A stretch of 64,000 nucleotides of DNA from RGIG1681 sp045594425 (GTDB lineage Bacteria > Bacillota > Clostridia > Christensenellales > UBA1242): the NCBI GenBank assembly GCA_045594425.1, contig JAZNYK010000011.1, positions 56,844-120,843 of the forward strand, read 5' to 3'. The notes under the pieces were generated by a model. The model saw nothing but the letters and a program-made list of their open reading frames with translations. It did not search any database and was not told the DNA's origin. The translations under genes were made by a program, and so were the position numbers. Numbering within the stretch: position 1 is the stretch's first letter; each line of letters opens with the position of its first letter. Shown here in pieces: positions 43,557 through 52,676 of the stretch.

Positions 43557-43997
43557 ATGAAGATTGTTGTTCAAAAAGTTAAAAAATGTGTGCTTTATTC
43601 TGAAGGCAAAAAATTTAGTGAAATAAAACAAGGTATGTTGGTTCTTGTTGGGGTTTCGGTTGATGACAAGCCAGCAGTTGCTGAAAAAATTGCCAACAAG
43701 ATTTTGAAACTTCGAATTTTTGATGACGAAAACGGAAAAACCAACAAAAGTGTTTTTGATATTAATGGCGAAATTATGGTGGTTAGCAACTTTACGCTTT
43801 ATGGCAACGTTAAGGGGACTAACCGACCAGACTTTATTTATGCTGCTCGCCCAGAACAGGCTGAACCAATTTATAACGAACTTGTTAAGCATCTTGAAAA
43901 GAACATAAAAGTTGCAACCGGTGCTTTTAGAACATACATGGAAATTGAAATGATTGCTGATGGACCAGGCACATATATTTATGAAGAAAATATTTAG
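43557..43997 (+). CDS. dtd: D-aminoacyl-tRNA deacylase
   Basis: This 146-residue proofreading enzyme removes D-amino acids from tRNA. The normal length and the VSNFTLYGN and ADGPGTYI motifs identify it. Two signature positions vary: SNFTL where SQFTL is usual, and GPG where the Gly-cisPro motif usually reads GPV. The Gly-Pro pair itself is kept. ATCGGAG precedes the ATG at a good distance. Confidence 0.92.
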   Translation: MKIVVQKVKKCVLYSEGKKFSEIKQGMLVLVGVSVDDKPAVAEKIANKILKLRIFDDENGKTNKSVFDINGEIMVVSNFTLYGNVKGTNRPDFIYAARPEQAEPIYNELVKHLEKNIKVATGAFRTYMEIEMIADGPGTYIYEENI

Positions 43998-44055
43998 ATT
44001 TTGATTTTGAATTTTAAAAGCATACTGCTATAATTGAATATATAGGAGAACATTT

Positions 44056-44691
44056 ATGTTTAATGAAAAATTGTTTAAAGAAATTTGCTCTGCTCGTTGT
44101 TCTTTTGAAAACTTGCAAGAATTTTGTGTAAATATTGACCAAAAAGAATTTGATTTAGAAAATTCTTTTGAAAAATATTATAGTTTTTCAGCAATTGCAA
44201 ATGTGATTAAAAAATATCAAAAAAAGGAAATCACCGCACCTTATCTTGCATTTTGGATGAGCGCTTATAACTGCATTGTTATGGCAAGTGTTTGGGCACA
44301 AACAAAAACTTCAAAAAAGCCAAAGGACGTTTTGTTTAATCACGTGCTTTACCAAATTTCTGATAATCTTGACACACTTTCATTTTTTGATGAAAAAAGC
44401 AAAGGATATTTTGATTTAAACAGATACATAAAGATTTTTGAATTTTATGACACTCTTTATAGAGATGTTGATAATCTTAAAGTTTATAATTGGGAAATCA
44501 AAGACAGATGTGACGAAGATTATTTATTGTTTTTAGTTATTAATGACTCTGCAAAATATTATGCGAATTTCACCAATATTGTTATGGACGAAGTTCCTTT
44601 GGATGCACCAGAAAATGTTTTGGCTTTTGAAGAATGTAATCACCTAGTTGATGTTTTAAACAAAAACAACTTTAAAAAGATTGAACAATAA
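44056..44691 (+). CDS. Unknown soluble protein
   Basis: The 211-residue protein is rich in Phe, Tyr, Asn and Lys, predicted mostly helical, with no signal peptide and no motif I can name. A TGCTATAAT extended -10 lies at 44027-44035 and TAGGAG precedes the ATG. It stands alone between dtd and the flavodiiron gene, with a terminator shared with the latter. Confidence 0.78.
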   Translation: MFNEKLFKEICSARCSFENLQEFCVNIDQKEFDLENSFEKYYSFSAIANVIKKYQKKEITAPYLAFWMSAYNCIVMASVWAQTKTSKKPKDVLFNHVLYQISDNLDTLSFFDEKSKGYFDLNRYIKIFEFYDTLYRDVDNLKVYNWEIKDRCDEDYLLFLVINDSAKYYANFTNIVMDEVPLDAPENVLAFEECNHLVDVLNKNNFKKIEQ

Positions 44692-44701
44692 ATAACAAAA
44701 T

Positions 44702-44732
44702 AAAAACCGCTAGCAATTGCTAGTGGTTTTTT
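44702..44732. terminator. Bidirectional terminator between the 44056 gene and the flavodiiron gene
   Basis: A stem of about eleven pairs, ACCGCTAGCAA/TTGCTAGTGGT (one G-T pair), is followed by eight T residues. Confidence 0.88.
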
Positions 44733-44735
44733 TTC

Positions 44736-45890
44736 TTATTTTTTGCAAAGTTCAGTTGCAAGTGCTTGCAATTGGGCTCTGCTTTCATCGTTTAAAGCAG
44801 ACATAATTTTTACTGTTGCTTGAGTTTGAGTTAAATTTTTGCATTTTTCAAGCATGGTTTGCATAACCCTTGTTGCGGTTGGTGCCCAACTTCCGTTTTC
44901 AATAAATGCAATGGTTTTGTTTTGAAAGTTTCTTTCAACCAAATGATTAATAAACTCTCTCATAAATGGGAAAACTTCACCATTATAAGTTGTGGTTGCA
45001 AAAACAAGTTTGCCGTATCTGAAAGCATCTTCAACTGCTTCTGCCATGTCGCATCTGGCAAGGTCATTAACAACAACCTTTTCCCCACTTTTTTCCAAAA
45101 GGTCAGCAAGTTCTAAAACTGCCTTTTTTGTGTTTCCATAAACAGATGTGTATGCAATAACAATACCTTCACTTTCAACACCATAACTTGACCATGTGTT
45201 ATATAAATCAAGATAATAACCAAGGTTTTCAGAAATCACTGGTCCATGCAACGGACAAATTGTTTTTATGTTTAAACCTGCTGCTTTTTTCAAAAGCATT
45301 TGCACAGGAAGCCCATATTTTCCAACAATTCCAATATAATATCTTCTTGCTTCGCAAGCCCATTCTTCATCTACGTCAAGTGCACCAAATTTTCCAAAAG
45401 CATCTGCCGAAAACAACACACCATCTGTTTGGTCAAAAGTCATAATAACCTCTGGCCAGTGAACCATTGGTGCTTCAACAAAACTTAAAACGTGTTTGCC
45501 AAGTTCCAATTTTGAGCCTTCAGCAACAACAACTTGTTTTTCTGCAAAATCTGTGCCAAAAAAGTTTTTCATCATCACAAAGGCTTTTGCTGATGACACT
45601 ATTTTTGTTTCTGGATATGTTTTTGCAAATTCAACAATGCTTCCAGAATGGTCTGGCTCCATATGTTGAACAATCAAATAATCTGGTGTTTTTTCACCCA
45701 AGATTTTTTTGATGTTTGCAAGCCAATTTTCAGCAAATCTTTCGTCAACCGAATCAAGCACTGCTGTTTTTTCATCTAAAACAACATAAGAATTATATGC
45801 CATTCCGTTTGGAACAACATATTGTCCTTCAAATAAATCAATTTCATGGTCGTTAACGCCAACATATTTGATATCGTTAGTAATATTCAT
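44736..45890 (-). CDS. Flavodiiron protein (oxygen/nitric oxide reductase)
   Basis: The 384-residue protein joins a metallo-beta-lactamase-like diiron domain to a flavodoxin. Diiron ligands are visible as HMEPDHSG (near residue 78), the histidine in PMVHWPE, the aspartate in SADAFG and the histidine in PLHGPV. The FMN site is YTSVYGNT (near 250). These enzymes reduce O2 to water or NO to N2O and protect anaerobes. There is no C-terminal rubredoxin, so an external donor is needed; the flavin reductase-rubredoxin fusion at 18730 is the natural candidate. AGAGGTG precedes the ATG, and it follows a small unknown gene by 20 bases. Confidence 0.95.
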   Translation of the reverse strand: MNITNDIKYVGVNDHEIDLFEGQYVVPNGMAYNSYVVLDEKTAVLDSVDERFAENWLANIKKILGEKTPDYLIVQHMEPDHSGSIVEFAKTYPETKIVSSAKAFVMMKNFFGTDFAEKQVVVAEGSKLELGKHVLSFVEAPMVHWPEVIMTFDQTDGVLFSADAFGKFGALDVDEEWACEARRYYIGIVGKYGLPVQMLLKKAAGLNIKTICPLHGPVISENLGYYLDLYNTWSSYGVESEGIVIAYTSVYGNTKKAVLELADLLEKSGEKVVVNDLARCDMAEAVEDAFRYGKLVFATTTYNGEVFPFMREFINHLVERNFQNKTIAFIENGSWAPTATRVMQTMLEKCKNLTQTQATVKIMSALNDESRAQLQALATELCKK

Positions 45891-45910
45891 ATTTCACCTC
45901 TTTTATTTTT

Positions 45911-46390
45911 TTATTCCATTGAAGTCTGTGGCAAACTATCTTCAAAGCCCGATTTTCCAAAAGCAATTGGTTTTTTTATTACTTTTTTTCTTATAAGTTC
46001 CATAACCTTTTTATTAAGTATTTTTACGTTTGCACCACCAACATATTGTGGATTGTTTTTATCTTCAATTGCCACAACAACATATCTTCCGTCATCTAAA
46101 TAAATCAAACCATTTTCGCCAACGGTTATTTTTGAATCGCAGTTAGATGAACAAACCTCACCATTTTTATCAAAAATAACAAAGTCTGTTTCAAAATCAC
46201 TATATTTACCAGTAGTTAATAATTTTTCAATTCGTTTTATTGAAAAATCACTTTTAGGCATCCCCAAATGTCCCCACATTTTGTATGCATCATTTTTAAA
46301 CAGCACACAAACGCCCAACTCAGGTTCATGAAGAAATGCACTTTTTATGCCACTTGGCAAATATACATCATCATCAAAAATATTTATCAT
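45911..46390 (-). CDS. Unknown protein co-transcribed with the flavodiiron protein
   Basis: This 159-residue soluble protein has beta-rich predicted segments and a VCSSNC pair of cysteines near residue 85. No family is recognised. I start it at the ATG at 46390, behind AAAGGAA, rather than seven codons upstream. Its stop is 20 bases before the flavodiiron start, so it is likely the first gene of a two-gene operon and may act with that enzyme, for example as a sensor or chaperone (speculative). Confidence 0.75.
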   Translation of the reverse strand: MINIFDDDVYLPSGIKSAFLHEPELGVCVLFKNDAYKMWGHLGMPKSDFSIKRIEKLLTTGKYSDFETDFVIFDKNGEVCSSNCDSKITVGENGLIYLDDGRYVVVAIEDKNNPQYVGGANVKILNKKVMELIRKKVIKKPIAFGKSGFEDSLPQTSME

Positions 46391-46511
46391 ATGTTTTTCC
46401 TTTACTATCAAATTTTACTATTTTATTTTGTATAAAGTCAATAGCAAAAGCGGGTTATTCTTAATAAACAATTCTTATAAACGACTTATATATACACAAT
46501 TCGACAAAATA

Positions 46512-46540
46512 TTGACAATGCTATATTTGTATATTACAAT
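46512..46540 (+). promoter_or_regulatory. Promoter of the TP0381/YwaF-like gene
   Basis: A perfect TTGACA (46512-46517), a 17-base spacer and TACAAT (46535-46540). The gene's AGAGG binding site begins only seven bases after the -10, so the leader should be about 13 bases. Confidence 0.7.
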
Positions 46541-46559
46541 GAAATTAGAGGTTAAATTT

Positions 46560-47366
46560 ATGGGTTGGTTTTTTGATGCTCAAGATTGGCTTGGTAGAAC
46601 AGGCTCGTTCTACTTTAGTTTAGAGCATATCATATTTATTGTTGTTGCAACAATATTGTGTTTAATTATTCCTTTGATGCTTAAAAACAAATCGAGAAAT
46701 TCTATTCGAACATTTTTAATTTGCATTTGGGGTATTGTTGTTCTTTATGACATTTTAAAATGGAGCAGTTGGTGGTATACCGTTTACATAAACGGTGAAC
46801 GTTTTATTGATAAAATTGGCTCACACCTTCCACTTCACACTTGCTCAATGTTTATGTATGTTGCTCCATTTGCGTTTTTTCCTAGAAACAAAACCATTAA
46901 AACAGCAGCAATGAACTTTTTGTGCACAATAAACTTGGTTGTTGGCTACATGAGTTTATATTTATCATCTGCCATGATGAGTTATTATTCGGTATTTTCA
47001 TTTAATGGCTTGCACACACTTTTATATCACACACTAATCACATTGGTTCCAATGGTTATGCTTATCACTGGTTATTACAAACCAAAGTGGAAAGATATTT
47101 GGAAAGGCTTTACATTATTCTTGATTATTGCCGCAGTGGTTTTCACAATTGATAATATTTTCAAGATTGATTATATGTATTTATACGACCAAAAATCTTT
47201 GGGTATTTTTAACTTTATTGCAGACCTTCTTCCACACAGACTTGTTTGGACAGTCGTTGCACTTGCTGGCTATTTTGGAATGGCAGCAATCTCGCTTGGA
47301 ATTATTCTATTATTTAGAAAAATAAGCGATAAACACAAGTTTAAAAAAGAAATTACAAGACCATAA
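46560..47366 (+). CDS. Integral membrane protein of the TP0381/YwaF type
   Basis: The 268-residue protein has about seven predicted membrane helices. The LPLHTCSMFMYVAP segment (near residue 88) and HTLLYHTLITLVPM match what I recall of the TIGR02206 (TP0381/YwaF) family, whose function is unknown. I choose the ATG at 46560, which has AGAGG nine bases upstream; the long upstream open frame covers the promoter and is discounted. It is a single-gene unit with a good terminator. Confidence 0.8.
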   Translation: MGWFFDAQDWLGRTGSFYFSLEHIIFIVVATILCLIIPLMLKNKSRNSIRTFLICIWGIVVLYDILKWSSWWYTVYINGERFIDKIGSHLPLHTCSMFMYVAPFAFFPRNKTIKTAAMNFLCTINLVVGYMSLYLSSAMMSYYSVFSFNGLHTLLYHTLITLVPMVMLITGYYKPKWKDIWKGFTLFLIIAAVVFTIDNIFKIDYMYLYDQKSLGIFNFIADLLPHRLVWTVVALAGYFGMAAISLGIILLFRKISDKHKFKKEITRP

Positions 47367-47375
47367 AAACATTTT

Positions 47376-47410
47376 GCCATCACTGCAAACCTGCAGGGAT
47401 GGCTTTTTTA
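47376..47410 (+). terminator. Terminator of the TP0381/YwaF-like gene
   Basis: A GCCATC/GATGGC outer stem with an inner CTGCA/TGCAG pair set is followed by six T residues. Confidence 0.8.
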
Positions 47411-47509
47411 TGACAATCAAAAAAATAAACGCACAATTTTGAAAATCACTATTGAAACAACTCAATTTGTGTGTTAAAGTTATATTACAAACATATTAGG
47501 AGAAAATCT

Positions 47510-50017
47510 ATGACTTATGATTCAGAAATGTTGCGAGGCATAGGGGCAATCTACAAATATTTATCAAAAAATCCAAACGTGCACAAAAACACGATGCGAA
47601 AAGACCTTATTATGAAAGGCAAATTTGCAACCAAAGAAACCTTTTCAAGAACACTTGAAAGTTTGATTGCACTTGGAAAAATAACCATTAACAAAGACAT
47701 GGTTTCAATTAACCCTGCACTTGTTGAAATTGGTGTAATGCAACGAGATGGCGACAAATTTTTTGTTGTCACACCTGAATCAAACAAGCATTTTAAAATA
47801 GACAAAAGCGTTGCTGCTGGTTACAATGTTGGCGAGATTGTTGATATTGTTATTGAACATTCTGGCAAACAACAAAACGTTGTTGTTTTGGGCAAGAGCA
47901 AAAAACAACTTCAAACGCAAACACCAGTTGCAAGCAAAAAACAACAAGACGTTCAAACGGCTTTTAACAAAGAAAGCCTTATTTTGGGGCGTGTTGTAAA
48001 ACTTAATCATGATGAACTTGTGTTTATTCCAAATAAAAAAAGCATCGCTACAAGACACATTCCTATCTTGAATGCAAAAGAAGAATATTCTAGATTTCAA
48101 GACAAAATTTGTGTCATGGACCTTTCAAACATAAATGCCCCACTTATGGGCGGATATATTGTTGATGTTAAAGGCGATGCTGGAAATCCTATTCACGAAT
48201 ATGATGCCATTGCCGAAAGTTATGGTGCAATCATGAACTGGAGCGGTGCAGCACTTGAAAATGAAATTTCAAAAATCCCAACAAGAGTTGACGCTGACGC
48301 TCTTCCACTAATTTCAGAAAAACAAGCAGAAACCATGCAACGTGGTCATGTTGTTGACTTAAGGCACTTGCCTTTTGCCACTGTTGACCCTGCAACCTGC
48401 AAAGACATGGACGATGCTATATATTCAACATTTGATGAAAATGGAGATATTGTCACTTACACCGCAGTTGCAAATGTTACAAAATATGTTGACCTTGACA
48501 GCGAAATCGGAAGACGATATATCAATGGTGCATTCACAATCTACGCTCCAAACAAGGCATACAGCATACTTCCGTCTGAACTTTCAACCGGCATATGCTC
48601 TCTTAATCCAAATGAAGACAGACTCGCTTTTGTTGTTAAAACCGTTCTTGACAAAAGCACTGGAAAAGTTAAATCTAGCAATATTTATGACGCAGTAATA
48701 AAAAGTCGTCAAAAATATAGTTATGAACAAGCGCAACAAATTGTTGATTATTTAGACGGTGACGATTCAAAAGCATATTTGCAATATAAAGTCATGACTG
48801 GCGAACCACTTTTGCCTGAAGAACAAGTTTTGTTAAACTATTATGCAGCGCAAACAATCAAAGTGGGTTTTGACCAAAGAAAAATGATTCGATTTACTGC
48901 AAACAAAGAGCGTGAAATAAAGTTCGACAGCGACTTGCAAGATGTTGTTGACATTGCAGCAATTCCACACTTGTTTTATCATGAAGTTATTGAAGCATTT
49001 ATGATTACAGCAAACGAAGCAACTGCAAAATATGCAAATGATAACGGGCTTGATAACATATATCGTGTTCATGACGAACCAAACCCTAGAAAACTTGAAC
49101 GAGCAACCGAGTTTTTTGACATTTTAGGAATTGAGTTTGATGGTAACCTTTCTGCACAGGGAACAAGGTCTTTAATTGAACTTATTAAAGACACCCCTAA
49201 TGAAGAAGTTATTAATAATTTCCTTATAAAAATGCAATCTAGAGCGGTTTATAGCGACCATTTGTATAGTGAAAGAAAACAAAAAGATTTGCTTGATGAC
49301 TGGCTTGGCGAAAAGATTTCACACTATGCACTTCAGTCACCACACTACAGCCACACAACATCACCAATCCGCCGTGGACCTGACTACGCAACACAATATA
49401 ATATTTTGGCTCATATGCATGGAACAAAACCACTATCAGCAGACAGAATTAAACAAATTGTTGAAGTTGCAAACTCAAGGCAACTTGACGTTGACCAAGC
49501 AGAAAAAGATTTTGATGATATTAGCAGTGTTATTTATTGTGAAAAACATATCGGCGAAAAAATGAAAGGTCGTGTTTCTAAAATCAGAAACACTTCACCA
49601 GAAGAAGGATACAATGACGATATTGTTGTTATTGTTAAAAATGAAGAAAAAGGCATTAGCGTTGAAATACCTTTATCTCAAATTTTGGGAAGGCAAACAC
49701 GTGACTATTTCTTGTCAGAACAACGTTGTGCAGTTTATGATGACCGTGGAAACATCGTTTTGACACTTTGTAAACCTATTGAATTTATTATTGACAGAGC
49801 AGATAGAAAAACCATGATAGTTGTTGGTAGAACAAACAAAGAAATGGCAAACTATGCGGACTCTTATCCAAAAGGTCACCACTCTCATGGCGAACAAAGA
49901 AAAAGTTCTATTAACAAAAAAACAAAAAATAAACGATATAAACAATATCGTCAAAAGAAAGAATCTGGCAGACGTCACAAACATTATCAAGATGATGACT
50001 ACGGCTACGAAAAATAA
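47510..50017 (+). CDS. rnr: 3'-5' exoribonuclease, RNase R type
   Basis: The 835-residue RNase II/R family enzyme degrades structured RNA. An N-terminal winged-helix region (about 1-75) and cold-shock/OB domains (about 80-240) precede the RNB domain (about 270-600). The RNB domain has the metal-binding TVDPATCKDMDDAIY, HDEPNPRKLER and HTTSPIRRGPDY. An S1 domain (about 670-750) and a Lys/Arg/Tyr-rich tail follow. The usual Gly-His-Phe-Gly-Leu stretch before the SPIRR motif is replaced by HYALQSPHYSH. The start at 47510 follows TTAGGAG. It probably helps turnover of mRNA and faulty rRNA. Confidence 0.93.
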   Translation: MTYDSEMLRGIGAIYKYLSKNPNVHKNTMRKDLIMKGKFATKETFSRTLESLIALGKITINKDMVSINPALVEIGVMQRDGDKFFVVTPESNKHFKIDKSVAAGYNVGEIVDIVIEHSGKQQNVVVLGKSKKQLQTQTPVASKKQQDVQTAFNKESLILGRVVKLNHDELVFIPNKKSIATRHIPILNAKEEYSRFQDKICVMDLSNINAPLMGGYIVDVKGDAGNPIHEYDAIAESYGAIMNWSGAALENEISKIPTRVDADALPLISEKQAETMQRGHVVDLRHLPFATVDPATCKDMDDAIYSTFDENGDIVTYTAVANVTKYVDLDSEIGRRYINGAFTIYAPNKAYSILPSELSTGICSLNPNEDRLAFVVKTVLDKSTGKVKSSNIYDAVIKSRQKYSYEQAQQIVDYLDGDDSKAYLQYKVMTGEPLLPEEQVLLNYYAAQTIKVGFDQRKMIRFTANKEREIKFDSDLQDVVDIAAIPHLFYHEVIEAFMITANEATAKYANDNGLDNIYRVHDEPNPRKLERATEFFDILGIEFDGNLSAQGTRSLIELIKDTPNEEVINNFLIKMQSRAVYSDHLYSERKQKDLLDDWLGEKISHYALQSPHYSHTTSPIRRGPDYATQYNILAHMHGTKPLSADRIKQIVEVANSRQLDVDQAEKDFDDISSVIYCEKHIGEKMKGRVSKIRNTSPEEGYNDDIVVIVKNEEKGISVEIPLSQILGRQTRDYFLSEQRCAVYDDRGNIVLTLCKPIEFIIDRADRKTMIVVGRTNKEMANYADSYPKGHHSHGEQRKSSINKKTKNKRYKQYRQKKESGRRHKHYQDDDYGYEK

Positions 50018-50019
50018 AG

Positions 50020-50048
50020 AAAACCACTTGGAATTACCAAGTGGTTTT
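50020..50048. terminator. Bidirectional terminator between rnr and the PH-domain gene
   Basis: An eleven-pair AAACCACTTGG/CCAAGTGGTTT stem with a five-base loop and T-rich flanks. Confidence 0.85.
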
Positions 50049-50066
50049 TATTTTTTACATTTTTCT

Positions 50067-50615
50067 TTATTTTTTTGTGTTTTTAAATTTATCAATAGCC
50101 GCTTTCACTTCTTTGCAAGTTTCGTATGGCATAACAATGTGTCCAAACTTGTATGCAGAACCACCTTTTTCGGTAACCATTGGGCTAGCCATACTGCCAA
50201 ATGTAACAGAACCTGTGTCTTTTCTTAACAACTTGTCAAGCAAACTAACATAAACATTAACTGCACCAATCATGCCCATATCCAAACTTTTGTAATCAAC
50301 ACCAAAAATGCCTGACCTAATGATTACCCTTTTGTTGGTGTATGCATAATATAAGTTTTTGTAATAAATTGCTGTGAAAAGCCAAGTGAACAAAAGAATA
50401 ACCACAAAGCAACCAATTGGAATAAGCACATAAATTGGTTCTGGCTCATAGCCTTCTTCTGGAACCAAAACTCCAATGATGCCCATGATAACAAACCAAA
50501 TTGTTGTCATTGTTATTCCAAAGAAACTTGATAAAAATAATTTTGTTTTTTGTGGTTTAAAAACTTTTTCAATTTTTTCATCGTCATCTAATATTCTCTC
50601 AAACAATTTTTCCAT
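50067..50615 (-). CDS. Membrane protein with bacterial PH domain (paralogue of 40018)
   Basis: The 182-residue protein has two membrane helices (about 28-50 and 62-85) followed by YAYTNKRVIIRSGIFGVDYKSL, the bPH hallmark, and a beta-rich remainder. It has the same layout as the protein at 40018-40695 but is shorter, without the lysine-rich tail. AGGGG precedes the ATG. It is 49 bases downstream of the Nudix gene on the same strand and may be co-transcribed with it. Confidence 0.83.
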   Translation of the reverse strand: MEKLFERILDDDEKIEKVFKPQKTKLFLSSFFGITMTTIWFVIMGIIGVLVPEEGYEPEPIYVLIPIGCFVVILLFTWLFTAIYYKNLYYAYTNKRVIIRSGIFGVDYKSLDMGMIGAVNVYVSLLDKLLRKDTGSVTFGSMASPMVTEKGGSAYKFGHIVMPYETCKEVKAAIDKFKNTKK

Positions 50616-50664
50616 AATTTTCCCCTATTTTTAATATATTTTTAAGTTTTTCGCTATTTTTGCA

Positions 50665-51075
50665 CTATTTGTTTAACATTTTTGCGATTTTTTCTTTAAA
50701 GAAATTCCATGTGTCTTTTAAAGTTTGATAACTTAAAACCTGCTCAACATCTTCAAAAGCAGTCCAAATCAAATCATGAACTTCATCAGATGTGTTGTCA
50801 CTTTTGCCAGTGTCAACTGCCAAAAACATATGTGTTTCGCACTCTTCGCCCTGCGGTGTGGTGTAGGTTTCAATATTAACACCTGCGTCTTCAACAATTT
50901 TGCAATCACGCTTTGTTTCTTCAGCGGTTTCACGCACAGCGCATTCTTCAAGTGTTTCACCTTTTTCTAAATGACCCTTTGGGTAAGAGTAATCATCTTG
51001 AATATCACGATAAATTAAACCTATCATTTTTGTTTGTGTGTTAACCAAAACACAGCCTGCTTTTTTTGTTGCCAT
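50665..51075 (-). CDS. Nudix hydrolase
   Basis: The 136-residue protein has a complete Nudix box (G-x5-E-x7-RE-x2-EE) starting at GHLEKGE near residue 34 and ending RETAEET. Nudix enzymes cleave nucleoside diphosphates linked to another group; this small NTP-pyrophosphohydrolase-like form cannot be assigned a substrate. The start is supported by TTAGGAG. Confidence 0.9.
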   Translation of the reverse strand: MATKKAGCVLVNTQTKMIGLIYRDIQDDYSYPKGHLEKGETLEECAVRETAEETKRDCKIVEDAGVNIETYTTPQGEECETHMFLAVDTGKSDNTSDEVHDLIWTAFEDVEQVLSYQTLKDTWNFFKEKIAKMLNK

Positions 51076-51229
51076 AAAATTTCTCCTAAAACCATTTTAG
51101 CACATTTTAAGTTTTATAAAAAACAATTTTGTTGTATAATTTGAGCATATTTGAAAAACAATAATCATGATGTTTAATTTTTCTATTAACCTTGTGTGCT
51201 GTTTTTTAACATTAATTTCTGGAGGCTTT

Positions 51230-51649
51230 ATGGATAAAGATAAAAACTCTATCACAAATTATTTTTATGAAGCAAGTTCAATGACTATTAGTCATAATGA
51301 TAAAAAATGTTTATTTTTTAAGGGCGATGATAAGTTTGAACTTGTTTTTAACGAACTAAAAGCAACAACTCAAAACGCTCATGATATGCCAGCATTTGGT
51401 GTTAGCATTCATAATGACACCATAGATGCGAAAGAATCTGGCACATGGATTGAACTTAATTTTGATTCGCCACAAGAATTTAATGAAATGTCATTTGAAA
51501 GTTTGCTTTTTGAAATAAAACCTGAAGACCAAGGCTTTAACTTAATTAGAAAAGTAAATGGAAAATATGATGGAAGATGTTTTTATTTAAATTTAAATTC
51601 TAATATGAAAAATTTATATGATGTTTTAATTAAAATTTTCTTCGATTAA
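51230..51649 (+). CDS. Unknown small soluble protein
   Basis: This acidic protein of 139 residues has no recognised motif. The open frame extends 21 codons upstream through a hydrophobic stretch that could imitate a signal peptide. However, the GGAGG at 51221-51225, five bases before the ATG at 51230, argues for the shorter form. A TATAAT at 51135-51140 suggests a leader of about 85 bases. Confidence 0.65.
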   Translation: MDKDKNSITNYFYEASSMTISHNDKKCLFFKGDDKFELVFNELKATTQNAHDMPAFGVSIHNDTIDAKESGTWIELNFDSPQEFNEMSFESLLFEIKPEDQGFNLIRKVNGKYDGRCFYLNLNSNMKNLYDVLIKIFFD

Positions 51650-51675
51650 TATTTTAAAATTTTATTACAAAATTG

Positions 51676-51706
51676 TAAAAAACCACCATTATTTTGGTGG
51701 TTTTTA
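51676..51706. terminator. Bidirectional terminator between the 51230 gene and the DUF11 gene
   Basis: An eight-pair AACCACCA/TGGTGGTT stem with a six-base loop and flanking A and T runs. Confidence 0.85.
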
Positions 51707-51718
51707 CATTTTTAAACA

Positions 51719-52543
51719 TTAATTAAAATAACCAGTGATTGAGATAACCGTGTTGCCATTAGCAGGAACTGAAATTGTTAAACCCGCCATCGAATTTATA
51801 GTTAACAAATTTGTGCCAGACAAAGTATACTCATTTGATTCAAGCATAATATCTGGGCCAGCACCAATTTTTACACTAACTGAAACAACATTAAAATTTG
51901 ATGGCAATTGGTCAGTTGTTGAAAGAGCAACTGCTTCGATGTTATTTCCGTTTGTTAACGATAGAAAATAACTAAAGAGTTGGTTTGGCAAAACATTTGT
52001 TTCGCTTGCACTTTTTGTAATTGAAAACTCTAGGTTATTTTTTTTTTGAATTGTGAAACTAGAAAATCCGTTAATGGTTCCGGTGCTTGTGTAACCAATT
52101 CCTTGAACAGAGTTTGTGATTGAATTAACAGATGGTGGCAAGTTGAAAATAACTTGGGCTCTATAAGTGAGCGTCATGCTAGCACCAACATTGAGTTGTT
52201 GCAATGTGAAAGTGAGTGGATTTGTTGCAACTGGAGTAACTGGATATGTTAAAGTTCCAACAGTTAAACTTGCACTTCCAACAACATAAGCAAGATTGCC
52301 CATGCCAAGATTATCAATAATTCTTACACCTGTCAAAAAACTTGAACTATTGTTTGTGATTTGAACGGTGTATGTGATGATGTCACCAGCAACAAATTCT
52401 GTTAAATTTCCTGTTTTTGTAATGGTTAAACCTTGTGAATCCTCAAGCACCATTGTGTGTTCGTTGGATGTAACTGTTTGAGTTGCGGCCGCATCAGACA
52501 ATTCATAGGTTGTTGAGGCTTCATTGCTAATTGTAGTAGGCAT
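51719..52543 (-). CDS. Protein with two DUF11-like beta domains and no signal peptide
   Basis: The 274 residues contain two DUF11/TIGR01451-like units. The first (about 45-155) starts LTITKTGN and continues through ITYTVQITNNS. The second (about 165-272) starts FSITKSAS. The domain is usually found in exported surface proteins, yet this one begins MPTTISNEAS with no signal peptide, lipobox or anchor. It may be released in another way, form a spore-coat-like layer, or act inside the cell. AAAGGAG precedes the ATG. Confidence 0.82.
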   Translation of the reverse strand: MPTTISNEASTTYELSDAAATQTVTSNEHTMVLEDSQGLTITKTGNLTEFVAGDIITYTVQITNNSSSFLTGVRIIDNLGMGNLAYVVGSASLTVGTLTYPVTPVATNPLTFTLQQLNVGASMTLTYRAQVIFNLPPSVNSITNSVQGIGYTSTGTINGFSSFTIQKKNNLEFSITKSASETNVLPNQLFSYFLSLTNGNNIEAVALSTTDQLPSNFNVVSVSVKIGAGPDIMLESNEYTLSGTNLLTINSMAGLTISVPANGNTVISITGYFN

Positions 52544-52676
52544 ATTTTCTCCTTTTGTGATTTGGCGAATTTTTGTCGCCTAATATATTTGTATGCCAGT
52601 GTTTGCAAGTTTGTGACTAATTTATTTTTATCAAAATTTTATTTGTGATACAATGAATGTGTTAGGAGGTTTGTTT

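Noticed and set aside
46347..46559. 71-codon N-terminal extension of the TP0381/YwaF-like protein
   Set aside because: It spans the TTGACA-N17-TACAAT promoter and runs antisense through the neighbouring gene; the ATG at 46560 has a proper binding site.
51167..51229. Hydrophobic 21-residue N-terminal extension resembling a signal peptide
   Set aside because: The GGAGG immediately before the internal ATG at 51230 favours the shorter protein, although the longer form cannot be fully excluded.
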